From Bacillota bacterium (GTDB lineage Bacteria; Bacillota; Bacilli; Bacillales_A; Planococcaceae), in the NCBI GenBank assembly GCA_023405135.1, contig JAEXYZ010000094.1, forward strand, positions 1-14,620: 14,620 nucleotides of DNA, in the 5' to 3' direction. A model generated the notes under the pieces. It made no database searches. It was not told the origin of the DNA and saw only the letters and a program-made list of their open reading frames with translations. Positions 7,633 through 13,049 of the stretch are shown here, one piece after another. Made by a program: the position numbers and the translations under genes. The stretch's first letter is position 1. Each line of letters opens with the position of its first letter.

Positions 7633-7673
7633 AAAAAAAGTACAATTCAGATTAATTTATCTGAACTGTACTT
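7633..7673 (-). terminator. Terminator of the dfrA transcript
   Basis: A 15-bp stem with one mismatch (7638-7652 with 7659-7673) and a 6-base loop is followed on the minus strand by a T7 run (7639-7633). It lies about 160 bases past the dfrA stop and just upstream of the nfeD promoter, so it insulates the two units. Confidence 0.85.
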
Positions 7674-7705
7674 ACATTATGATTTTGACATCGTTCTACT
7701 TTTAG

Positions 7706-7784
7706 TTACGTGGTTTTTTGTACGGTTTTATTTTTCGGGATTCCCTATTTTTTACGTAATTTTCTGTTCGATTTACGTGGTTTT
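7706..7784. repeat. Short direct repeat TTACGTGGTTTT downstream of dfrA
   Basis: TTACGTGGTTTT occurs at 7706-7717 and 7773-7784, with another TTTACGTAAT between them at 7752-7761. The repeats lie in the ~160-base dfrA 3' untranslated stretch. Their function is unknown. They may simply reflect low-complexity sequence. Confidence 0.35.
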
Positions 7785-7830
7785 ATTAAGTTTTCGTTCA
7801 TTTTCCTAATAAAATCTCCATCGACAAAAT

Positions 7831-8307
7831 TTAATTTCTTTCATAAATACAATATGTAAAACTATAGCCATCTGGAGTTTGGACTTTTTCCCTTTTCGAT
7901 ACTAGTTTCCACTCATCTCCATAAGCTGGGAAAAATGTGTCTCCGTTAAATTCGTGCTCGATATGAGTAATATAAAGTCTATCGGCAATATTTAAGGCAA
8001 GTTTAAAAATTTGTTCTCCACCAATAATCATAATTTCTTCTACATCACCAGCTAGTTTAAGCGCCTCATCTAAACTCGAAACAACTTCTATTCCTTCTGC
8101 TTGATAGTTTTCATTTCTTGTGATAACGATATTTCGTCTTCCTGGCAATGGTCTGCCGATTGATTCATATGTTTTACGTCCCATAATCATCGGTTTACCC
8201 ATTGTTTGTTCTTTAAAGTATTTCAATTCTCCAGGTAAATACCAAGGCATTTTATTTTCATAACCGATTACGCGATTTTTGTCATGTGCTACAATAAGTG
8301 AAATCAT
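7831..8307 (-). CDS. dfrA: Dihydrofolate reductase
   Basis: This enzyme reduces dihydrofolate to tetrahydrofolate with NADPH and recycles the dihydrofolate made by thymidylate synthase. The 158-aa product has the full family pattern: MISLIVAHDKNRVIG, MPWYLPGELKYFK with the acidic catalytic residue Glu27 (Glu rather than the commoner Asp, as in some Bacillus enzymes), MGRKTYESIGRPLPGR, and the NADPH-site IIGGEQIF. The ATG at 8305-8307 follows AGGAGAG. A possible promoter, TTATGA (8373-8378) with TATAAT (8351-8356), spacer 16, lies about 45 bases upstream. In many Bacillales dfrA directly follows thyA; here the two are about 2.3 kb apart. Confidence 0.96.
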   Translation of the reverse strand: MISLIVAHDKNRVIGYENKMPWYLPGELKYFKEQTMGKPMIMGRKTYESIGRPLPGRRNIVITRNENYQAEGIEVVSSLDEALKLAGDVEEIMIIGGEQIFKLALNIADRLYITHIEHEFNGDTFFPAYGDEWKLVSKREKVQTPDGYSFTYCIYERN

Positions 8308-8350
8308 ATATATATCTCTCCTAATTCATTGATGGCTCTTTTCAATTTCT

Positions 8351-8378
8351 ATTATATTTTATACGTTTTTACTCATAA
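8351..8378 (-). promoter_or_regulatory. Candidate promoter of dfrA
   Basis: On the minus strand TTATGA (8373-8378), a 16-base spacer and a perfect TATAAT (8351-8356) lead to a start site near 8344 and a leader of about 37 bases. The -35 box matches only partly, in very AT-rich DNA. Confidence 0.4.
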
Positions 8379-8472
8379 TTTTACATATTTTTTAATATAA
8401 AATAGTAATAGACTTCTTACGGCAAATTTCATAGTTAAAATTGTAGCAAAAATAGTAAAGGACGTGACAATA

Positions 8473-9285
8473 ATGGTAACAATGATCGCACAAAAAGTTA
8501 AACCATCTATCCAATTAGAAGGATACCCCATTTATACTGAAATTAGTGATATTGTTTTCGAACAATTAGCCAACAGCAACAGTAAATACGTTCAAATCAA
8601 CCCATCTAATCAATCAATTACAATTAAACGATCTTTTTTCAAAAAAAATAAACAAGTTCAAAACGTCACGCGATTTTATATTGAATCAAATGGTGAAGAA
8701 GTTGCTATTTATTCACCAATTAAGAACAATGAAGTTTTATTTAATTCTAGTTATGAAGATGCGTTGATCGAGCCTAATTTTAAAAATAAAACGATTGCGA
8801 TTATATTGGAGTCACCACATATTGACGAATATGAATCGAAAACGGAAAAGTTAATTCCAAAAGGTCCTGCACAAGGTCAAACAGGTAAAAAAATCGAGAG
8901 GAATCTTGACAAATTGATTAGTCGTTTAAAGGAGTTTAATGTGATCGAAGAAAATCATCTTTATCGAATCATTATTTTAAATGCTGTCAACTTCCAAACA
9001 TCTCTTCACTTTATACATGAGAATACAATGAATAATTATTACCGAGAATTACGAGATAAAATTTGGATTAAAATGTGGAGTGAAGTTCCTCAAATTAAAA
9101 ATGAATTTTTAAAACAAATAACGTCGTTAAAGAAAGATTCCATCATTATTAACGCTTGTCCGAAATCACTAAAACCTTTTGTTAATATAGAATGTATTCA
9201 AAACGTTGAGAAATATCATCTATTTGAAAGCAACCATCCTTCATCAACAGAAGTTTGGGTTAATAGTTTATTTAAATTAAATTAG
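8473..9285 (+). CDS. Uncharacterised protein resembling the uracil-DNA glycosylase superfamily
   Basis: The 270-aa soluble protein has no signal or membrane segment. Residues 1-105 form an N-terminal region I do not recognise. The rest follows the order of UDG-superfamily motifs. A strand ends in ESPHIDE (113-119), comparable to the GEAPG/E motif. GPAQGQTG (131-138) resembles the glycine loop after it. LYRIIILNAVNFQTS (163-177) resembles the TNxVK strand. DSIIINACP (222-230) follows, and NHPSS (254-258) resembles the HPSP motif near the C-terminus. This is pattern inference; catalytic activity is not established. The ATG at 8473 is preferred because AAAGGA ends 10 bases before it. The frame also opens at a GTG (8464) that abuts the ribosome site. 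It stands alone, divergent from dfrA and convergent with the DapB-like gene. Confidence 0.55.
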   Translation: MVTMIAQKVKPSIQLEGYPIYTEISDIVFEQLANSNSKYVQINPSNQSITIKRSFFKKNKQVQNVTRFYIESNGEEVAIYSPIKNNEVLFNSSYEDALIEPNFKNKTIAIILESPHIDEYESKTEKLIPKGPAQGQTGKKIERNLDKLISRLKEFNVIEENHLYRIIILNAVNFQTSLHFIHENTMNNYYRELRDKIWIKMWSEVPQIKNEFLKQITSLKKDSIIINACPKSLKPFVNIECIQNVEKYHLFESNHPSSTEVWVNSLFKLN

Positions 9286-9293
9286 AAATATAG

Positions 9294-9335
9294 TAAAACG
9301 TAGCATGAGTTCAACGTTTATCATACTACGTTTTA
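9294..9335. terminator. Probable bidirectional terminator between the UDG-like and DapB-like genes
   Basis: A 15-bp stem with one mismatch (9294-9308 with 9321-9335) and a 12-base loop lies 8 bases after the UDG-like stop codon and 10 bases beyond the end of the DapB-like gene. T-rich ends occur on both strands, though the T runs are short. Confidence 0.65.
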
Positions 9336-9345
9336 TTTCATTAAT

Positions 9346-10134
9346 TTATAGTAGTACTGTCGATTCAGCCTGCTTGTCTTTTGAGCCACTCATAATTAAT
9401 GATAATGCCTGCTCCATACTGTAACTACCGATTTCTTTTCCCATGATCCATTTTGCTGCATAAATTGCCCCTTGCCCAAAGGCTGCTCGATTATGTGATT
9501 CGTGTATGATTCTTATCGTTTGATTTGGTAGTCCGAATACGACTTCGTGTTTTCCGATAATGCCACCTACACGTATTGAATTGACGTGCTGCTCTTTATC
9601 AAGACCTAGTTCATCTGCAATGCGAAGAGCTGTTCCTGACACATCTTTTTTCCCTCTAAAATGCTCTTCAATTATTTCGATATCTGCATTTGGCGCGATT
9701 TTTTGTAATAGCTTTGAGGCTTCCATTAAGAAATTAATTCCTACGGTAATATTAGGAGAATATAAGACAGCTGTTTGGAGAGACAGTTGTTTAAGTTGAG
9801 TAATGTGGTCTTTCTCATAATTTGATATAGCCGATACGATTCTACTTCCGTATTTTACGGCTTCTTTATATTCATTCACTGCGCAAGAGGCAGAAAAGTC
9901 GATAATGACATCTACAAAATTTTCTTTATAAAATTCGTTAAAGTCAATTTGATGAAAGTGATGAATAATTCCTTCATTATGGTCACAGCCGAACAATCGA
10001 CTCGCATATTCTCCTTCGTTTTTCGTTGACCCACGAATAACCCACTTTAATTCACAATCTTGATCTTTAATAATTTCATGGGCAACCTCAGAACCTGTTT
10101 TACCAAAACCAAATAATCCAATCGATATCGTCAA
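9346..10134 (-). CDS. Divergent DapB-like (4-hydroxy-tetrahydrodipicolinate reductase family) oxidoreductase
   Basis: The product is about 262 aa, the usual DapB length. The N-terminus has a Rossmann nucleotide-binding loop GLFGFGKTG (residues 6-14). The C-terminal half keeps YSPNITVGIN, DIEIIEEH and VGGIIGKHEVVFG. Relative to Escherichia coli DapB the catalytic His (His158 here) and Lys (Lys162) are present. The second His of the HH pair is Phe159, the DAPSGT loop is one residue short (DVSGT), and the GTTG nucleotide loop is replaced (about 101-106, SAISNY). It may therefore be a paralogue with a changed substrate, not the housekeeping enzyme of lysine and diaminopimelate synthesis. A TTG start at 10132-10134 is chosen because GGAAGGGG sits 8 bases upstream. 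The ATG at 10152 would make that ribosome site part of the coding region. It is preceded by a ydaO-type riboswitch. Confidence 0.75.
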   Translation of the reverse strand: MTISIGLFGFGKTGSEVAHEIIKDQDCELKWVIRGSTKNEGEYASRLFGCDHNEGIIHHFHQIDFNEFYKENFVDVIIDFSASCAVNEYKEAVKYGSRIVSAISNYEKDHITQLKQLSLQTAVLYSPNITVGINFLMEASKLLQKIAPNADIEIIEEHFRGKKDVSGTALRIADELGLDKEQHVNSIRVGGIIGKHEVVFGLPNQTIRIIHESHNRAAFGQGAIYAAKWIMGKEIGSYSMEQALSLIMSGSKDKQAESTVLL

Positions 10135-10190
10135 TAAAAAAACCCCTTCCATTCTTAGAATTTTTGGAAAATAGATAAAAAATGCAAAAT

Positions 10191-10213
10191 AAAAAACTAC
10201 AGATGATCTGTAG
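10191..10213 (-). terminator. Riboswitch-controlled intrinsic terminator ahead of the DapB-like gene
   Basis: On the minus strand CTACAGA, loop TCA, TCTGTAG (10213-10197) is followed by TTTTTT (10196-10191). It lies between the ydaO-type aptamer and the coding region. Its 5' edge overlaps a segment (10212-10222) that can instead pair with the aptamer's P1 3' strand, giving a terminator/antiterminator choice. Confidence 0.8.
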
Positions 10214-10249
10214 CGTCAATTAACGTAGCAACAATATAAAACTAGTTCC

Positions 10250-10372
10250 TAACTAACGCTTACGAGATTAGCTGACGGATTCGGACTAGCTAGCCCTACA
10301 CTTACATGATTCACCCCAAAAAATTGGTTCTCCCATTCCATTTCTGGATTCAGCGGATTGTATGAAATTAGC
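10250..10372 (-). ncRNA. ydaO/yuaA-type riboswitch aptamer (cyclic di-AMP)
   Basis: Read on the minus strand, the segment carries the conserved blocks of the ydaO class in order: CCGCTGAATCC, GGGAGAACCAA, TTGGGGTGAATC, GTAGGG, CCGAATCCGTCAGCTAA and CTCGTAAGCG. P1 can form from CGCT (10355-10352) with AGCG (10260-10257) and can extend by GCTAAT with GTTAGT. The strand AGCGTTAGTTA (10260-10250) can alternatively pair for 11 bp with TAATTGACGCT (10222-10212), which would act as an antiterminator. Ligand binding should stabilise P1, free the terminator and switch the DapB-like gene off. The class is known to bind c-di-AMP; its use before a dapB-like gene is the unusual part. Confidence 0.9.
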
Positions 10373-10388
10373 AAACATGTATTTTTTA

Positions 10389-10416
10389 TCTATAACTAAA
10401 CCTTAACATAAAACAA
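10389..10416 (-). promoter_or_regulatory. Candidate promoter of the riboswitch/DapB-like transcript
   Basis: On the minus strand TTGTTT (10411-10416) and TATAGA (10389-10394) are spaced by 16 bases. This puts the start site near 10382, just ahead of the aptamer. The boxes are only moderate matches, but a promoter is needed here because the thyA terminator lies upstream. Confidence 0.35.
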
Positions 10417-10437
10417 GGCGCCCCTCAAGAAAAAAGC

Positions 10438-10585
10438 TGTACCAGGTACACACACAATTCCGATACAATTCTGAAAATTTTAAATTGTGTGTGTACCTGG
10501 TACAACAAAAAACTCTGCTGAGATCGCTCCCAGACAGAGTGCTAAATTGTATAAAATTATCAGAATTGTTTGTGTACCTGGTACA
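10438..10585. repeat. REP/MITE-like cluster of GTACC(A/T)GGTAC inverted repeats
   Basis: TGTACCAGGTACACACACAA plus two bases (10438-10459) is repeated exactly in inverse orientation at 10483-10504, giving a perfect 22-bp inverted repeat with a 23-base spacer. A third copy with one mismatch lies at 10564-10585 in the same orientation as the second, ending two bases before the thyA stop codon. Similarity extends inward (CTGA[A/T]AATTTTA), so copies 1 and 3 are related over about 35 bases with an 11-12-base indel. The outer copies are terminal inverted repeats of a 148-bp block with the thyA terminator inside it. No reading frame is present. A non-autonomous repeat element is the best explanation. 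Confidence 0.7.
10507..10540 (-). terminator. Terminator of thyA, nested in the repeat block
   Basis: On the minus strand ACTCTG, a bulged T, CTGGGA, a GCGA tetraloop, TCTCAG and CAGAGT form a two-part 12-bp stem (10540-10512). It is followed by TTTTT (10511-10507). It lies about 50 bases past the thyA stop codon. Confidence 0.85.
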
Positions 10586-10587
10586 TA

Positions 10588-11547
10588 CTAGACTGCGATT
10601 GGGGCCTTGATTGTGGGATGAGGGTCATAGCCTTCAATTTTTAAGTCTTCTAATTCGAAATCAAAGATGGATGTTTTTTCTAGATTTAATGTCAATTTCG
10701 GCAATGGCTTTGGTTCACGGGATAGCTGTTCTTTTACTTGCTCTAAATGGTTTAAGTAAATGTGCGTGTCTCCAAAACTATGTATAAACTCACCAACCTG
10801 AAGTCCACATTCATGGGCAATTAAATGTGTTAGTAAAGCGTATGAAGCAATATTAAATGGTACGCCTAGGAACACATCTGCACTTCGTTGATAAAGCTGA
10901 CAAGATAGTTTGCCATCAGCAACGTAAAATTGGAACAATGCGTGGCAAGGTGGTAATGCCATGTCATCAACTTCAGCTGGATTCCATGCAGAAACAATTA
11001 AGCGTCTTGAATCCGGATTGTTTTTAATTTGATCAATGACCTTTTTTAATTGGTCAATAGAGTCACCCACATTTGTTGGCCAAGAACGCCATTGCTTGCC
11101 ATACACAGGGCCTAAATCGCCAAATTCCTTCGCAAAGACATCATCCGTTAAAACTTTCTCATTAAATATATCCATTTGCTCTTTTAATAGTTGTCCAAAT
11201 TCTTTATCGGCTGCTGCCCTTAGTCCAAAATTCGTCATATCTGGACCATTATAATCATCTGACTCGACCCATTTTTTAAACGCCCATTCGTCCCATATAT
11301 GATTATTATTTTGTAATAAATATCGAATATTTGTATCCCCTTTAATAAACCAAAGCAATTCACTTGCAACTAATTTAAAAGGAACACGTTTCGTCGTTAA
11401 TAACGGAAAACCTTTGGATAAATCAAATCGCATTTGATAACCAAACACACTAATTGTTCCTGTTCCAGTGCGATCTTCTTTTTTATTCCCATTATCTAAA
11501 ATATGTTGCATTAAATTTAAATACTCGTATTCAGGATGTTGCTCCAC
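10588..11547 (-). CDS. thyA: Thymidylate synthase ThyA (long, Lactobacillus casei-type)
   Basis: This enzyme makes dTMP from dUMP with methylenetetrahydrofolate and yields dihydrofolate for DfrA. The 319-aa product has the catalytic LPPCHALFQFYV (Cys201), the folate-site EDRTGTGT, LLTTKRVPFK, the RR pair in DSRRLIVSAWNP, and the terminal PTIKAPIAV. The insert at about residues 92-145 is typical of the long form found in L. casei and staphylococci and absent from the 264-aa E. coli enzyme. Two GTG codons are candidates. The first (11554-11556) is part of the GGAGAGGTGAT ribosome site; the second (11545-11547) is 8 bases after its AGG and is preferred. Its 3' end abuts a repeat cluster containing its terminator, and it is separated from dfrA by two unrelated genes. 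Confidence 0.95.
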   Translation of the reverse strand: MEQHPEYEYLNLMQHILDNGNKKEDRTGTGTISVFGYQMRFDLSKGFPLLTTKRVPFKLVASELLWFIKGDTNIRYLLQNNNHIWDEWAFKKWVESDDYNGPDMTNFGLRAAADKEFGQLLKEQMDIFNEKVLTDDVFAKEFGDLGPVYGKQWRSWPTNVGDSIDQLKKVIDQIKNNPDSRRLIVSAWNPAEVDDMALPPCHALFQFYVADGKLSCQLYQRSADVFLGVPFNIASYALLTHLIAHECGLQVGEFIHSFGDTHIYLNHLEQVKEQLSREPKPLPKLTLNLEKTSIFDFELEDLKIEGYDPHPTIKAPIAV

Positions 11548-11601
11548 TATAATCACCTCTCCATTATTATAAATGTAAAATGATATTTTTGTTTAATTAA
11601 T

Positions 11602-11642
11602 TAAAATTAGATTTAGAAATTAAATATATAAATCTAATTTTA
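11602..11642. repeat. Perfect 14-bp inverted repeat in the thyA/oxidoreductase spacer
   Basis: TAAAATTAGATTTA (11602-11615) is matched exactly by TAAATCTAATTTTA (11629-11642) with 13 bases between. It lies about 50 bases upstream of the thyA start in the 249-base divergent spacer. No T run of terminator type follows, so an operator or cruciform is possible. The sequence is very AT-rich, which lowers its significance. Confidence 0.45.
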
Positions 11643-11796
11643 GTAGCATATTAAACTATGTTCTTTAGCTCAATGGCCCATCAAACTACTCCCAAACAGA
11701 TTACTTTCATATCAACTCAATTATTGTTATCCTTATTTTTATAAAGCTCCCTTTTTTAATTAGGTTAGCTAGAAATTCATTACAGGAGGAAATATT

Positions 11797-12918
11797 GTGA
11801 ATCCCAAATATGAAAAATTGCTATCTTCATATACTTTTAGCAATGGAGTTGAATTGAAAAATCGTATCGTCATGGCTCCAATGACGAACTTTTCATCGAA
11901 CCAAGATGGGACAGTAACAGAAGATGAGGTAAATTATTATGCTCGCCGCTCTCGTGGGGTAAGCATGGTCATTACAGCTTGTACGTATGTTACACCAAAC
12001 GGCAAAGGATTCCATGGCGAATTTGGTGCAGATCGTGATGAAATGATACCAAGTTTACGTCAACTTGCTACAGCTATTAAAGAACAAGGTGCCAAAGCTG
12101 TTCTCCAAATTTTCCATGGTGGAAGAATGTGTCCACCAGAATTAGTGCCAAATGGTGACATTGTAAGTGCTAGCTCGGTCCCAGCAACAGGTTCACCAAA
12201 TACACCGAGAGAATTAACAGAATCGGAAGTTGATGAAATTATTAATGCTTTTGGTGAAACCACTCGTCGTGCCATTGAGGCTGGATATGATGGTGTTGAA
12301 ATCCACGGTGCTAACGGCTATTTAATTCAACAGTTCTTTTCGCCCCATTCCAACCGTCGTGAAGACCGCTTTGGTGGAAGCCTAGAAAAAAGAATGACAT
12401 TCCCTTTAGCAATTGTAGATCAAGTTAAACGTGTCGTCGAAGAGCATGCGGATTCAACTTTTATTGTCGGCTATCGTTTTTCACCAGAAGAATCTGAAAC
12501 ACCAGGGATTACTATGGGAGATACTCTGACTTTAGTCGACGCATTAGCGAATAAAGGACTAGACTATTTACATGTTTCATTAAATGAATTCTTCTCCACT
12601 GCAAGAAGAGGTGTTGAGGATTTATCAAAAACTCGCATTGACTATTTACTTGAAACAATTAATAATCGAGTACCTCTAATAGGTGTAGGTTCTATTTATA
12701 CCGCTGAAGATGCCCAAAAAGCTTTAGACGCAGGTGTTCCTCTAATCGCTCTTGGAAGAGAATTGATTATTGATCCGGATTGGGTTCAAAAGGTAGCAGA
12801 AGGAAAAGAAAATGAAATTGTAACAAAGCTTAATAAAAATAAGCAAGAGGAATTAGTTGTACCAAATCCATTATGGAATGCAATTATCAATACACCAGGT
12901 TGGTTTCCGATTGAGTAA
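11797..12918 (+). CDS. NADH-dependent flavin oxidoreductase, old yellow enzyme family (YqiG-like)
   Basis: The 373-aa cytosolic FMN-dependent TIM-barrel enzyme probably reduces activated C=C bonds or other electrophiles. Key blocks are the N-terminal KNRIVMAPMTNF (FMN site), LQIFHGGR (104-110), VEIHGANGYLIQQFFSP with the substrate-binding pair His170/Asn173 and Tyr175, SNRREDRFGGSLEKR, and the C-terminal phosphate-binding VGSIYTAEDA and ALGRELIIDPDWV. It lacks the C-terminal FeS/FAD module of 2,4-dienoyl-CoA reductases, so it is the short form. The start is GTG at 11797-11799, 6 bases after AGGAGGA. It is monocistronic and ends at a strong terminator. The physiological substrate is unknown. 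Confidence 0.9.
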   Translation: MNPKYEKLLSSYTFSNGVELKNRIVMAPMTNFSSNQDGTVTEDEVNYYARRSRGVSMVITACTYVTPNGKGFHGEFGADRDEMIPSLRQLATAIKEQGAKAVLQIFHGGRMCPPELVPNGDIVSASSVPATGSPNTPRELTESEVDEIINAFGETTRRAIEAGYDGVEIHGANGYLIQQFFSPHSNRREDRFGGSLEKRMTFPLAIVDQVKRVVEEHADSTFIVGYRFSPEESETPGITMGDTLTLVDALANKGLDYLHVSLNEFFSTARRGVEDLSKTRIDYLLETINNRVPLIGVGSIYTAEDAQKALDAGVPLIALGRELIIDPDWVQKVAEGKENEIVTKLNKNKQEELVVPNPLWNAIINTPGWFPIE

Positions 12919-12940
12919 ACATACAAGCTTTCTTTAATCA

Positions 12941-12990
12941 AAAAAACCCCCCCAATTGTATTGCAATGTCAACAATTGGGGGAGTTTTTT
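12941..12990. terminator. Strong bidirectional terminator after the OYE gene
   Basis: A 19-bp stem with one mismatch (12941-12959 with 12972-12990) contains a C7 run, a 12-base loop and A6/T6 ends. It terminates the rightward oxidoreductase gene and can act as a backup for the leftward GGDEF gene. Confidence 0.9.
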
Positions 12991-13005
12991 CCTTAATTTA
13001 TTGCA

Positions 13006-13049
13006 AATAAAAAAGGATGTCTCAAATCATCAACTTGAAACACTCCTTT
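13006..13049 (-). terminator. Terminator of the GGDEF gene
   Basis: On the minus strand an imperfect stem (13049-13035 with 13025-13012, one bulge and one mismatch) is followed by a T-rich run. It begins inside the stop codon region of the GGDEF gene. Confidence 0.6.

Noticed and set aside
8380..8408. Promoter TTTACA-17-TAGTAA for the UDG-like gene
   Set aside because: The position is plausible, but the -10 box is poor and the region is so AT-rich that similar matches are expected by chance.
10250..10372. Lysine riboswitch ahead of a dapB-like gene
   Set aside because: This was considered because dapB genes often carry L-box elements, but the conserved blocks match the ydaO class and not the lysine aptamer.
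10438..10585. CRISPR array
   Set aside because: Only three repeat copies occur, in mixed orientation, with unequal spacers, one of which contains a terminator. No cas genes are present.
11566..11571. TATAAT box just upstream of thyA on the minus strand
   Set aside because: A start site from this box would fall in or next to the ribosome site, leaving no usable leader, so it is probably chance in AT-rich DNA.
11036..12275. Antisense frames inside thyA (plus strand) and the OYE gene (minus strand)
   Set aside because: Both overlap strongly conserved enzymes completely and show no family features.
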